Positions 9,236-21,453 of a DNA stretch of 64,000 nt are shown one piece after another. This DNA is from Diabrotica undecimpunctata. Taxonomy: Eukaryota; Arthropoda; Insecta; Coleoptera; Chrysomelidae. Under the pieces are notes generated by a model that saw only the letters and a program-made list of their open reading frames with translations, did not search any database and was not told the DNA's origin. Numbering within the stretch: the first letter of the stretch is position 1; each line of letters begins with the position of its first letter. The stretch spans positions 146,701,108 to 146,765,107 of the forward strand of contig NC_092804.1 in the NCBI RefSeq assembly GCF_040954645.1, written 5' to 3'. The position numbers and the translations under genes were made by a program.

Positions 9236-11164
9236 CTTGAATAGAATAGAATAGAAATAAGCTTTATTGTCACTGAAAATTGAACAATTTTATGGACAAA
9301 CCTCACAAAAATTAAAAAAAAAATAACAATAACAATTAAAATTTACTAGAATTACATAAATCGTCAATATCACAGAATCACAAAATAAAAGATAATAATA
9401 ATTGCAGAATAAAACCTTACGAACTAGTTTACGAATATATTTAAGTGTGCTGCATGTGATCCGCAAATATATATAAAAATTTAGTTGCTTGTATACCTAA
9501 ACGTACTGTAATTTCTTAGTTATTCGTTAAGAAACTCTGCCACTGAATAATATGGTCTTTCAGATAGATAGGCTTTTGTCAATTTTTACGGAACTTAAGA
9601 AAAGAAGTTGTAGATTTAAGTTGCAAAGGGAGATGGTTGTATAATTTTTTGCCGAATATGATATAGATTCTTTACTAACTCAGTGGACGGGATCGGTAAA
9701 TATATATCAAAGCTTGAATTTCTGGTGGAGTAGTCATGATTAGGTCTTGCTGGAAAAACATGTAGGTGTTTACGAATTAAGGAAACAGTTTCTAGAATAT
9801 ATAAAGAGGGAAGAGTTAAAATCCCGTGATTTTTGAAGTAGCTTCTGCAATGTGTTATTCTGCCGAGGCCAAAAAGATATCGTACTGCTCTTTTTTGTAA
9901 TTTAAAAATAACATCAGATTGGGCAGCTGTACAAGAATCCCAAAATGGAAGGCCATATCGAAGATCAGAGTCGAACAAAGAAAAATTGGTAATTTGGAAG
10001 ATGCTGAATTGATTTCCTTCGAAACAAATCTTATTGCAGAGTAGGCTGAGGCTAGTTTATTACTTAACAAATCGATATGAAGGGACCATTTAAGGTTGCT
10101 GTCTATAAAAATACCAAGAAGAAATTTTACAGAATCAACGATACTGATCTGGCTGTTACTAAAAACCAAGGGTTGAAGAGCTCCTTTATAGGATAATGCT
10201 ACTGTTTTATCCACGTTAAAAAAGGGTAAATTAGAGTCGGACCAGGTTTTTATTTTAAGTAGATCAGAACTTATAATTGCATGAAGAGTTGAAATATTAC
10301 AGTTCCTCCAAGTATTATCAGCAAAAAGAAAAATTTTTCAATCGAATTTTAAGTTAATGATGTCATTTATAAAGATAAGGAAAAGTAGAGGACCCAGTAC
10401 TGAACCTTATGGTACTGCAAATACAATGCTTTTGTGACTAGAGTCAGTATATCATTTGCTCTAACTAGTTATTTCCTATTCCTCAAGTAAGATTTGAATC
10501 AAAAGCTTTGTCATAGTCATACATAACAGGTGGCAGTATAAAGATTATTGTTTAGTGCTTGATAAAGCTCATGTAGTAGAGAAAACATAGCATTGCTGGT
10601 ACATTTATTAGATAAAAAGCCGAACTGACTTTGTGATAAAATGTTGTTTTAAACGAGAAAGGACATAAGTCGGGCTTTTATAAGTCTCTCAATAATTTTG
10701 GATAGGTCCGGAAGTAAGGCAATAGGTCTGTAGTTGCAGACATTAGATTTTTCACCACCCTTATGAAGAGGAATAATAATGGCTGTCATTAGGCACTCTG
10801 GAAATATACCTTTTCAAAGGAATCGTTTATTAGTGAGGCCAGGACTTCCAACACATTTTTTGGGAGATTTAAGAAAATTTTTATTACAGTACTGTACAGT
10901 ACTAGACAGAGATTTGCTTTTGATACTACTGATTGTTTGGATCAGTTCAGATTTATCAACTGGTCTTATAAAGAATGAATTCAAGATCTTTTTTAAGTTG
11001 GGGAGATAGGAATCTTCTTGTGGCAAAATAATGGATGTTATATTTTTACTCACATTAACGAAGTATTTATTTAGATTTTCAGGTTTGGAAGAGAAAATGT
11101 TTGGGTTGTGTTAGTTTTATTTCGAAGATCTTTTATTATGGACATTCCACAACATATCTCCTCA

Positions 11165-11688
11165 TGCAATTTTTAGATTCCCCATGTCTCTTATAACATC
11201 TTTATCAACGTCTGTTTTGCCTTGCAATTCTTAGAAGGCACAGATTAAAGCGAAATTCTGAATTTGGTTTCGAAAATTAGTCTACGATTTTATTATCAGA
11301 TGTCGCTACATTGCGTCTATACGAAGCCATGTAAGAGTTGCTTCCTAAGACAGAAAAGATTTATTTCACGTTCAGAGCGATTGCGAAAGCCGTTCTGATG
11401 AGGCCTTTAGGCCGAAATACGTATAAGCGGATGCGCAAACGCCCTGTACGTGAAATCAAATCTTAACTGTCTTTTCCTTTTTATTTTAATATACTCTGTA
11501 CGAGTACTAGAAACCAATTCGCTAAGAATTTTGCTTAGTTGAGGAGATATGTTGTGGAATGCAATTTTTAGATTCCCCATGTCTCTTATAACATCTTTAT
11601 CCACGTCTGTTTTCCTTGCAATTCTTAGAAGGCACAGATTAAAGCGAAACTCTGAATTTGGTTTCGAAAATTAGTCTACGATTTTATT
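11165..11688. repeat. 129-130 bp direct repeats flanking a 265 bp insertion
   Basis: Copy A 11165-11294 and copy B 11560-11688 are nearly identical (a few substitutions and one short indel). Both correspond to the same stretch of the LINE endonuclease-RT spacer. A 21 bp inverted pair lies just outside each copy (11144-11164 and 11540-11560, starting TGAGGAGATATG on one strand). The insertion 11295-11559 carries the hammerhead ribozyme. This may be a very long target duplication from a Penelope-type insertion or a recombination product. Confidence 0.75.
11377..11442 (+). ncRNA. Type I hammerhead ribozyme
   Basis: The conserved core is complete: CTGATGAG (11395-11402), stem II GCC-TTTA-GGC (11403-11412), then CGAAA (11413-11417). 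Stem III is minimal: A17 with T24, plus TAC/GTA (11418-11423), as in short-stem natural hammerheads. The cleavage site is A-T-A with predicted scission after 11425. Stem I pairs CCGTT (11390-11394) with AGCGG (11426-11430). An AAAG/ATG internal loop follows, then TTGCG (11381-11385) with CGCAA (11434-11438) and GCG (11377-11379) with CGC (11440-11442). An internal loop in stem I opposite a TTTA loop II suits the known tertiary contact. Outside it, ATTTCACGT (11362-11370) pairs with ACGTGAAAT (11448-11456). Family knowledge: such motifs occur in Penelope-like elements, retrozymes and insect repeats. Confidence 0.9.
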
Positions 11689-13269
11689 CCATTTGGACTT
11701 TAGAAAAATGCATTCATTGCGAAAATTAATAGAAGAAAGATTCGTTTGAACTACATAATTATTCGATCCCAATGTGCCATCTAAGACGTACCAAGTAATT
11801 TCTTTTGCTAAATCAGGAGAGCAAAACGTAATATCAACACTAGATTGACTCACAAATGTTCGGGCCAGACAGGTTAGTTTGCCATTGTTAAGAACAACTA
11901 AATCGAGAGTATGGCATTAATAATTAGATGCCCAATGCCATCATTTTTAAACCTCACAAGCTGTTATGCACATTCATTTCACCAACTATAATGCAAGGAA
12001 AATTAAATTGTTCCAATATTTTACACCACTCTGTGGAAGTCGAGTATCTGCAGGTCTCTTAATTGAAGCAAAATTAATATCAGAGTTATAATATATTAAA
12101 ATGATTCCACAAACAAGGATATCATCGTTAAAATTTTGTGTAATACAAATTTCTTCAAAACGATGAATGGATTTTATAAGTATAGCCACTCCCGCGTAAA
12201 CGTCATATAGGTCGTGACGAACAGTCTTATAACCCTTATAAAATATATTGTTTATCGGGTTTAAACCATGTCTTACTCAACAAGGCAACATCAATATCAT
12301 TTTCATTTAAAAATGTGTTAAACTGTTTTTGTTAAAGACAGCAGATCTACAATTTCATTGCATGATGATTTTAAATTTATTTAAGACAGAAAATTATTTA
12401 ACATTTTGTACCCTCCAATACAGAAGTACATAATTTCATAATTTATTATTTTCTTATCTAAAGATTTCAAATCGTCCAATGTACGTACATTTTTTAAAAA
12501 ACTAATTACAAAGTTAGTCATAGCTCGAGCAATATCTTGGTTTTCCTTTTCTCCACTGTGAGAAGTGGAATGGGGTGGATTAGCAGATAGAGTTTAAAAG
12601 ATGTTCCAAATCTGAAACATGGGAGGTGGCTGAACAGACTTAGAAAATACAGTAGAAGAAAAGTTGACTTTCCTCTTTTTGTTGGAACTGAGTAATTGTT
12701 TAAGTTTTGGCAAAAAATTTAAGTAAAATCAGTCGCTGCATTAGAAGTAGATTGTGCAGATGTTAGGAACATTTTATTTTGTGTAATATTAGGAAAATTG
12801 TTATGGTAGATCGTAGTTGGATAAAATTTAAAACTTATTTTGACCTAGAGGCTCTGAATATAAGTTTTCATTAATTTCCTTGGTCCCTATAAAAAAATTA
12901 TTTTTGATCATAATATTTTTAATTTTTTGTTGGTTTTAGTGAGGACAATTTTTTGAAACCGAAAATTGTTTATAACTCTTGCAATGAATGCAACTGATGA
13001 CTGAATTTTAGCATGAGTGATTTTCATCTTTATTGGTTCCACAATCAATAGATAGATTTTAAAAATTTCTACACTGTTTGAACTGTGGAATTATCTCAAA
13101 CATCTACGTATCCACACTTTGACAGTTATTTGACAATTGTTGATTTAAGATATTTGTACATAGTAAAGTTAATAAAAATAATAAATTTAATTCATGAAAT
13201 ACCCCTTTTTTTATTATAATTTAAAATATCTCCAAAACTATTAAGTGTAGGCATGGGAAATATTTACGA

Positions 13270-13500
13270 CAAATTAAATTACATTGACTTAAGTTTATGA
13301 TCATCTTCATAGTCATCATTCTGACTTTATAACCCTGTGTGGGTCCTATCCTCCTCAAGAATTTTTTTCCAGTCGTCCCTCACCATCGCCTTTCTCCGCC
13401 AAGCACGTATTCCCATATTCCCATATGTCTTCATTGATGTTATCTAGGTTCTTCAGGATCAGGGTCTTCTTCTTCTTCTCTGACCAATGGGTCTATCAAG
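13270..13500 (-). mobile_element. LINE 3'-end fragment
   Basis: Read on the - strand, MVRDDWKKILEEDRTHTGL followed by stop and SQNDDYEDD is a typical end of an insect LINE ORF2. Nothing upstream of it in this family is retained here. Confidence 0.55.
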
Positions 13501-13553
13501 GAACATTTTTCTAGCTGGGTCATTTTGTACCAGTTTTTGATGGTGATATAAAA

Positions 13554-14011
13554 TACAGGGTGATATATTAAAAAATATTGAGCAAATAATGAACTTTTGT
13601 TTTGATTTACCCTGTATTAGATTTTAAGAGTATTTCATCAAATTTTAACAATCAGTTAAAAAATATGGCTACAACAAGTCGTTGCTTTTGTACTCCTTTC
13701 CAATTATATAGGGCGTACTTTTTACGATTTTCTTTGAATGTGGATATAACTTTTTAAATACTCTGTATAACACAAAACAACTTTGTGTTCTTGTAACGAG
13801 GAAGTAAATTGGATTTTAAATTTAAAATAAAGTACAGGTCAAAATATTTAAAAAATCATATTAAGTGTTATTGAAGACCAACTAATTTAACTAATTTTAA
13901 AATGGAAATCGTACAGCTACGTCTTATTATTCTAGATATTTTTTTTTGTATTTCCTATAACAGACACAAAACTATTTCCTATAACTTTCACAAAAGTTGA
14001 CCACCCTGTAT
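13554..14011. mobile_element. MITE-like element with ACAGGGTG termini
   Basis: The left end TACAGGGTG (13554-) and the right end CACCCTGTA (to 14010) are inverted copies about 450 bp apart. Internal CCCTGTATT (13609-) and CTCTGTATAA copies suggest a composite. There is no coding capacity. Confidence 0.55.
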
Positions 14012-14400
14012 AATACAATATGAAGTATTTTTTAAATACCTACTATTCAAAATAATTTTTAATTATTTCTATTATTTAAACAAGATAATTTTAAGAGGTA
14101 TTAATGATAACACTTCTGTATTATTGAAATTTGAATTGAACTTAATTGTTAATACTGTATTTAATCTGACTGCCGGCATCATCATATCCACGATGTTAGT
14201 TTGCCAATATTTTCCGTGCCGAATCAATTTGGATTGATTTCAACAACTTACGATGTCAGAGATAACTGTTTGCTAATTTAATATGTTTAAGATTATAAGC
14301 TATTGTCATTTTAACCTATTTGCATTGAACACCTGTAGATAAAATAACTAGCTACATTAATATCTTCAAAAATTCATGTTGTGATTCCCTAAAAATTTTT

Positions 14401-14736
14401 CTAAATTTTACTTTTTTCGCTCCACATTCTTACATATATATTTTGAGTTTCATTCGTCATTAAATAATTAATAGATAAAAATACATCACTTAAACCTTCT
14501 TGTAGTATCATGGTTTTTTCTTGTAGTAAAATATAACAAATTTTATTAAATATTATACAACCATTTGCAAATAATAATGACACATTTATAATGAACACAC
14601 AACATTTATAAAATAAATTATCGAATACTGAATTTAATCCAAACAATATTTCAATAAAATTTAATATAAATTTTCTATTTACAAAAAATGTGCAAATAGA
14701 TAACACTTTGAAAATAATCAGAACAAAATTAGACAA
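14401..14736 (-). other. Unrecognised open stretch, 111 codons
   Basis: Rich in Phe, Ile and Asn as expected from translated AT-rich DNA. No domain is recognised and there is no splice or promoter context. I list it because it ends just before the Penelope fragment. It is probably not a gene. Confidence 0.15.
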
Positions 14737-14753
14737 TGGTGATACATTGACAA

Positions 14754-15340
14754 CTAGAATAAGACTGTATCGTTTTCAGTATAACAGGTTTTATAGATTT
14801 GGTCTCTCTTGTATGTTGTTAGTTTTGGCACAGTATATTGCTTAAAAATTCTTTTTAAGCAATATACTGTGGTTTTGGTTTTGAACACGATAGATCTCAG
14901 TGTGTTGGCTGTTTTAAATGTTGTTGTGATGTTGTACTTATTTCCTATATTTTTTAATTTTTGATATAAGCCCTTTACATATGGTATTGTTGTCATCTTA
15001 TCCTTTTTTGTGAGTATTTTTGGATTACTTGTAGTGTTTTGTTATTGTTTCTTTTCTTTGGTTTTGTGAAAATCCTTGTTTATAAATGACAAAAGAAATA
15101 AACTTTCTAAAATGCATTTTCATTAGAGCAAGTGTTTTGAGCTCTATCATATAATGATTTGATAATTCCCTTTTTGGTGTTTACTGTTGTGATTTGAGTG
15201 ATAGTTTAAATATCTGTTGGTGTGGGTTGGATTTATGTAAACTTTGGTTGCATATACTGTGTTCTCTTTTGTGATTATCACATCCAAAAAAGGAAGTGAA
15301 TTTCCTTTCTTCAAAACTTTAAGGTCGCTAAAGGAAGCGA
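14754..15340 (-). mobile_element. Penelope-like element fragment (RT C-terminal part)
   Basis: On the - strand, in order: LPFLDVIITKEN (about 15310), then NTKKGIIKSLYDRAQNTCSN (15130-15190), then TIPYVKGLYQKLKNIGNKYNI with TTFKTANTLRSIVF (14880-14990). This series is characteristic of Penelope-like RT thumb/linker sequence upstream of the GIY-YIG endonuclease. Stops and a frameshift break it. It is the only Penelope coding sequence in the window. Confidence 0.7.
14829..14871. repeat. Perfect 20 bp hairpin inside the Penelope fragment
   Basis: The arms 14829-14848 and 14852-14871 (starting CACAGTATATTGCTT) are exact reverse complements with loop TTC. It lies inside formerly coding sequence, so it was probably created by template switching. 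Confidence 0.9.
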
Positions 15341-15625
15341 AAGCAGCAGTATCAAAAGCAAAAATGCAGACGTGTATAAAAATCTATACTTGATTTATAT
15401 CTATACTGTACTTGATCAACTTGATATAAGGAAAGAAGGAAGGTATATAAAATAGCCAAATATAGAGTAAAGAAAGCAGAAGATTCTAATCAGATCATAT
15501 ATGCCCGTGACAAACATAATAAAAATTTACGAAAAGAATGCCAAAAAGCGTTGGAAAAATACTTTGACAATTGTATACAATGACAATTTATTAAACGAAG
15601 AATTTGACAGAAAACCTGTTGTATT
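15325..15625 (+). mobile_element. LINE ORF2 fragment, forward strand
   Basis: AKEAKAAVSKAK, then KIAKYRVKKAEDSNQIIYARDKHNKNL, then CQKALEKYFDN matches the linker between endonuclease and RT in RTE-like insect LINEs (KIAKxRxRKxxDxxQIxxIKD). It is broken by stops and is short. Confidence 0.65.
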
Positions 15626-15774
15626 CACGTAGACAGTAACAAACGAGAACACCTAAATAATAAATGATGAAGAATAAATGATAGCTTTAATAAAGACAGG
15701 AACAAACTGTCTGAGAGGTTTGATTAATAGAATTATGGAAAAGAGGTAAATGACAGACAATTGGCTTTTTCTAA

Positions 15775-16295
15775 TTTGTGTGCCGTGCCTGTTTTCAAGC
15801 GTTGTCTATCGTCGTATTACCTTCTTCTTCTCCTTCTTCTTTCTCTTTTTATGTAGATATAACTGTCTTTTTTCAATGTGCTCCCAGTAAGCTGTTGTTC
15901 CATCGTTTTCGTGGTCTTCCTACTGATCGTCTTCCTATTGGGGAACCGTCTCATTTTTACTACTCTATTTGTTGTCATTTAGCTTATATGATCGTTAGAT
16001 TGTACTTTTCTATTTCTTACCCAGTCCTTGATATTCTCCACCTTGCATCTACATCGTATGTCAGTACTAGCTTTTTCCCATAGTATTTTACCATCAAGTG
16101 TTTTCATCTCTGCTGTTTCTAACATCCTTTTTGTCCTCTATGTGTCAGGTCGTGTTTCTACTGCATATGTCATTATTGGTCTGATGACGGTTTATGAATA
16201 CGAATCGATAGTAAGCGATAGTAAGGACCTCTTATTATATGACCGAAGTATTGGACCTTTCTCATTTTGATGATGTTGATAAATTCTCTCTTTGT
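15775..16295 (-). mobile_element. LINE ORF2 C-terminal fragment
   Basis: The - strand reads TVIRPIMTYAVETRPDTQ, then RMLETAEMKTL, then DIRCRCKVENIKDWVRNRKV, then TTNRVVK and PNRKTISRKTTKTMEQQLTG. This is the C-terminal domain of the same LINE family seen at 19.3-21.3 kb. The two + strand open stretches across this region are antisense shadows. Confidence 0.7.
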
Positions 16296-16299
16296 GTAC

Positions 16300-17470
16300 A
16301 TGGTCTCTAGCATACGTTACGTTCGATAGATATGTGAGTTGTTCACGGGATGCTGAGCATGCGACGGCAAAGACACAACTTGAACGCTAAATATTTATTA
16401 AGATTTTTTATTTTTGTTGTCCAGGTTTCACATCCATAAAACAAAGCGGACCTGACGTAGTACTTCAATACTCTTAGACGTGTGGTCAATGACAGACTTC
16501 TACTGCACAATACAGAACGCTAGTTAATGAAGCTTTTTTGTACAAATTCTGGTCGAAATTTCCTCGTCACGTTCAACCCTGCAGTCAATCCAACTACCCA
16601 GATATCTAAAGTGTTCCACCCTTTTCAGGATTTTGTTATCTAATTCGTCTTCAAAACGTCTGATCGTCTGATCTCAAAAACTGGTTAAGTGTAGGCATTA
16701 AACAACATCAGTGCCATAACACATCCCTGTCTGACATCACGCTTAATAGAAATTTTAGCTCAAACCTCTTGATCCACCTTAATACAAGCGGTCTAATTGT
16801 AATAAAGATTTTTCAGCAATCTGGTCGAGACCAACTGAGTCCAAGCTTTGAAATAGTAGTGTATGTGGTACTCTATCAAAGACTTTTTTGAGGTCTATAA
16901 AACATACGTAAATATTTTTTCTCAACTCAATGCTTTTTTGTAAAAGTATTCGCATGCAAAAATGAGCCGCTTGACTATCCATACCGTTTTGGAAACCAAA
17001 CTGCTCATCACCAGTTATCCCCTCACAAAGTGTTTATATATGCGACAATGCATTATTTTCATAAAAAATTTGAGCGTATGACTCATTAAACTGATAAGCC
17101 GATAGTCGCTACACTGTCTGGCATTTCTTTTCTTGGGAATAGTTTTAAATATTGATTCTAACCAGTTGCCTGGTAATTACCCGCTGCTGTATATCTTGTT
17201 AAAGAAGGAAATGATAATTGCAATACTCTCACCGTCTAATGGTTGTAACAGTTCTGCAGGTATTTCGTCAGGACCAGAAGCCTTTCTTCGTTTCGCTTGG
17301 TCGATGTACTTCTGAACTTATTAGATTAGAATCGGTGTTTAGGATGACGGTGGAAATGACTTTATCGGCGGGAAGAATGACTAGATTTATATTTGACTGA
17401 AGATATTTCAGGGCTTTTTCTCGGATTGGCTAATGTTCGGAGTAGGAGGCTTTGAGTTTCTTGGGCTTAC
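16300..17470 (-). mobile_element. LINE RT domain, decayed
   Basis: On the - strand: GPDEIPAELLQPLDG and KTIPKKRNARQCSDYRLISLMSH (17100-17300), then MDSQAAHFCMRILLQK with NIYVCFIDLKKVFDRVPH (16780-16982), then VEHFRYLGSWIDCRVERDEEISTRI (16530-16620) and a C-terminal region. The motif order is as in a canonical RT; several frameshifts and stops are present. Confidence 0.8.
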
Positions 17471-17474
17471 GTGT

Positions 17475-19310
17475 CCAATAAAACGGTTAATCAGACGAAT
17501 GGAATATTACCTTTGTATGTTCGCCTTTATTTTTCCCATTCGAAAAACTGTGCTTTTTTTCTTGTATGTTAATATAAAGCAGCACTGATGAACTCTTGAT
17601 AATTCCTAAATTCCTAAATTCCTGTTAATATTAATTACATGTCCAAAGTTGACCAAATCCTAAAAGAAAAAAAAACATATCACATATGAGATCTTTTAAA
17701 AAAGGTGTATATTTAGCAAAAGTTTATGAAAAACCAACAAACAATAAAGTAAAAGATTTAAGAAAATGCTCAATACTTTTGTTTATCGAATCCTAGAGGA
17801 AGAAAGAGACCAAATTGTTCAATCTCTTTGAGTACCTACCTGCTGTGATTCTGTAATGAGTACTGACTGATCGCCGTGCTGTTTGCTTAGGATTTTATTT
17901 GGGAAGTTAAAATTTGTTTTTGTTAAGCTATGACGTTTGTATACTTTCTTTTATTTTTAACATCTACAACAAATCAGATGTAAGTAATCTAGGAATTTAT
18001 CGAGTTATCTCTACCACGCAATGTATCTGCATTATATAATCTCATAATCATTTGCATCTCTAATATCTGAACTGATAAAAAACAGTTTGTCTTTGGGGTT
18101 GTGATTATAATGTTGACAAGATAAATTTTATTATGCCTGATATAGTATCTCTACCTACTACAAAAGGTTAAGGACACAATAGATAAAATTAATAATATTT
18201 AATAAGGAATCTCCTTCAGAAAACTGAGCAATAACCTAAAAAATGCATTTATATTATATGATCGTCGATTATTCACGTAATCATGGCATCCATCTTAGTG
18301 TTTGTTTAGCAAGATGGCGCCGCTGTGATATCTCAGGTGAGACATATATGTGTTATTAATATCATTACGTATTTCGAGTTCAACGCGTGTGAAGGTACAT
18401 AATCAGGATTTAAGTGCGGGGAAGGTATGACTGATAAGTAAGTTTTGCATTTTTTTTATTCCCAACGAGAACTTTTTTAAACACAAATTTTAATAAAAAC
18501 TATAATATATAACATTTAATACAATCTAAAACATCAAAGTAAATATTTGCTGTAGTTTCTAAAATGTAAACATAAGAAAAGTTACTGAATGAGAACCGAC
18601 GCTAAGGTTCTAAGATTTTACTCAGTTTACACATTGCTTACAAAGAATTGGTTCCACCATCGTCTTTGGTAAATTTTTCTTTTATTTTTCTGATATACTA
18701 TAGCACATAGTAATTATACTACTAATAGTATTAAGTTTGAAATGAATATTCTAAATTTGGAATTATAACTTTTTATCAGAATATCCTTAACATATATGGA
18801 ATTTTATTAGTATTCAACTATATTATGTCCTCCATGCGATTTCAAAACACAACACATTTTTTGGATGTCCAAAACGTGTTCAGTTTAGTTCAGATTTGGA
18901 TAGTTTTCATAAAGCTACACACGCCTAAAAATATCGATTTTGTCTTATTTGTAATGGTAATAAACGTACCAAAGATCTCTTCGTAAAGTTTTTCAAATGT
19001 TACTGTAAACATATAGGTACATTATTTTTCACACAATTTTGCTTGTAAACTTCTGTAACAGTATAATCGATGAATAATGAAGGTATTTTCTGTATTTGCG
19101 TTATCATTATTGCACAAGAAATTTCTCTATTCTTTTCTATATTACCATCACTATAGATTTTTCTAACAGTTTTCAATAGTTTTGAACACGCCGGTAAATA
19201 TTAATTTGGCGGAGTTTTTTTACTTTTACGTATTCCTATTTCTATTTTACGTGCCTTTTTTAAATTTTTAAGTAATTTTTAGGTATATTAAGCTGCGTTT
19301 GTGCAATTCT
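17475..19310. other. No recognisable gene
   Basis: AT-rich intergenic DNA. A CAAGATGGCGCC motif followed by CAGGTGAGA (18310-18350) looks like a YY1-type site next to a splice-donor-like sequence. No ORF continues from it, so I make no gene call. Confidence 0.5.
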
Positions 19311-21345
19311 GCTTGTTCATTGGCATATTAATAACTCTTTGGAAGGTTGTCACTCCATCTTTTGCTCGGTCGACCGATACTTCTTCTGCTGATTGGTGAC
19401 TTATCTCTTGCTATTTTGAAGACACGGTCTCCTCCATTGTGCTTATGTGGTTATTCCATTGTTTTTTCTATTTAGTGTCCATTCGCATTCGTTTACACAC
19501 TGTACGTTACATTTTCTTCTAATGTCCTCACTTATCTTTCTATCTCTCAGCTTATTTCCTGTAATTCTTCTCAATACACTCATCTCTGCCGTTTCCAGTA
19601 GTCTTTGTGTTGTGGCTGTGTCGAGTCTTGTTTCTGAGGCATATGTCATTATTGGTCATACAGTGGCTTTATAAATTCTTGACTTCATCTTAGTGTTAAT
19701 GTGTCTATTGTCTATACAGTCTATTTGCTTTTTGTACTTGATCTCTCACTTCTTTGTTCAGGTCTCCATTGTCCAGGTGTCGCTGGACAGTGTAATTCCA
19801 AGGTATTTTATTTCCATTACTTATTCAATACTGATGCCATCAATTTCTACTTTACAATTGGTTGGTTCTTTGCTGATTACTATTGTTTTAATTTTCTGAG
19901 ATGAGATTGTCAAATGAAATTCTTTTGCTCTTATGTTAAATCTGTTGACCAGTCTTTGCAGACTATCTTCATCTTGGGCTATCAATATCGCGTCGTCTGC
20001 TTAACAGAGTATTGTGACTTCTTTGTTCCCCATTCTGTATCCTCTTCCTTTGTTATCGCTTTTAATGATTTCATACATAATTAAATTGAACAGCATGCGT
20101 CCCCCTGTCTTATTCCGCTACCTATTTCTGGTTCTGTAAGCTGTCGACCTATTCTGATTTCCATTTTGTTGTTTTGGTAGATGTTTTCAATAGTTTTTAT
20201 AACAATTAGGGGAACTTTTCTATTATACAGAAGATGGATTACTCCATCTTTGAGCCTTACTCTGTCAAATGCTTTTTTTAAGTCAATTAGACACAGAAAT
20301 GCTGGTCTATTATACTCTAGTGATTTCTCAGTAATTTTCTTTATGACGAATATTGCATCTGTACACGATCTTCCAATACGAAAAACTTTATTGTTTATCT
20401 GCTAAACGACCTCTAATTCATTGGTTTTAGTAAAATTTTAGTTGTAAGTTTTAATGTAGTATTTAAGTTTATATCTTTGTAGTTTTCTGGCTGATTTTTA
20501 TCTCCTTTTCTGAATACTAGAATTAGTTTGCTTGTTGTCCATTCTTCCGGTATTTTATTGTGTTTTATAATTTTATGAATGAAGTTGTTAATTGTTCTGT
20601 CATTACTGCTTCACAATATTTCAGTAATTCGTTTGGTATCACATCTTTACCTACTGCTTTTCTATTCTTCAGCTTTTCAAGTATTTTACTGTATATTTAC
20701 ATTACGTTCTTCATTTATGGTAATTTCTGGTGTTTCCGGTTCTAGCGTCGTTTGTTTTTCCTCTGCATAGAGTTTTTGTAGGTAGTAATCAATCCATGTA
20801 TCCTTTTCTATGTGTTTTGGTTCTATTAGTACCTTTACCTCCGTTCTTTAAACTTCGCCATTTTTCATTTTGCAGACCATAAAATTCATGTTCTATTTCT
20901 TTCGAACAGCGTTCCAAGTAATCAGTTTTTATTTTTCTTACAAGTGCATGTGTTTTGTTTCTTATTGTGTTGTAATTATGGTATGCCTCTTGTGTTTTGG
21001 TGGACATGTATTTCAGGTAAACTTTTTTTCTTTTCTTTGCATTTTTTCTTCTCTTCTGTACGAAACCATGAAGTTTTTCGCTTTGGGATTAATTTATTTT
21101 TATTTATATTTCCTCTCACCAAGAACTTCCTTGGCCGAGGTTAAGATATTAGACTTAATTTTTGCCCAGCTTTCTTCGACCCACCACTTTCTGTGATATA
21201 TGTCTTTCTGCTTTTTTCGGTTATTCTTTTGTGTAATAGGTATCTTGTGAAGTTATCCTGTAGACTTTCGACTTTTATCTTTGTGGTGTATTCTGGTGTT
21301 TTGGTATTTTGTTTTGTGGTATATTTGGTTGATCTAAAAAAAATA
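19310..21345 (-). mobile_element. LINE ORF2, linker to C-terminus, decayed
   Basis: The - strand reads KTDYLERCSKEIEHEFYGLQNEKWRSLK (20870-20960), then IPEEWTTSKLILVFRKGDK with NYKDINLNTTLKL (20440-20570), a damaged RT core, IEIKYLG-like residues (19830-19870), then TYASETRLDTATTQRLLETAEMSVLRRITG with KISEDIRRKCNVQ (19500-19650). About seven + strand open stretches across this interval are shadows. The endonuclease part is absent. Confidence 0.8.
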
Positions 21346-21453
21346 CTAAAGTACTAAGAATACTTTTTGGCATCAAATTTTGTTCCATGAAATATGGGGC
21401 ATCTTATAGTTCTTCTTTCAGTATTAATTTAGTATTTGTTTATTTTGTTATGT

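Larger units (their letters stand above)
9238..12900 (-). mobile_element. Decayed full-length-like LINE (jockey/CR1 superfamily)
   Basis: The 3' tail at 9238-9265 is a (TATTC)n-like repeat next to AATAAA when read on the - strand. Going upstream on the - strand there is an RT C-terminal region (9616-10214: SVKFLLGIFIDSNLKW, then LQKRAVRYLFGLG), RT remains between 10300 and 11053, and endonuclease remains (11671-12300: DIDVALLS-TWF, then GVAILIKSIHRFEE). Low-complexity remnants to about 12900 may be ORF1. Stops and frameshifts are many, so it is an old copy. It is interrupted at 11295-11559 by the ribozyme-bearing insertion. Confidence 0.75.

Noticed and set aside
15778..16270. Forward-strand open stretches of 80-101 codons, hydrophobic
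   Set aside because: They are antisense to a recognisable LINE C-terminus. The same applies to the forward stretches at 19447-21196, 32273-32963, 45492-47625 and 59175-60096.
18305..18350. Promoter or first exon at CAAGATGGCGCC followed by CAGGTGAGA
   Set aside because: The motif is suggestive, but no open frame or partner exon could be linked to it.
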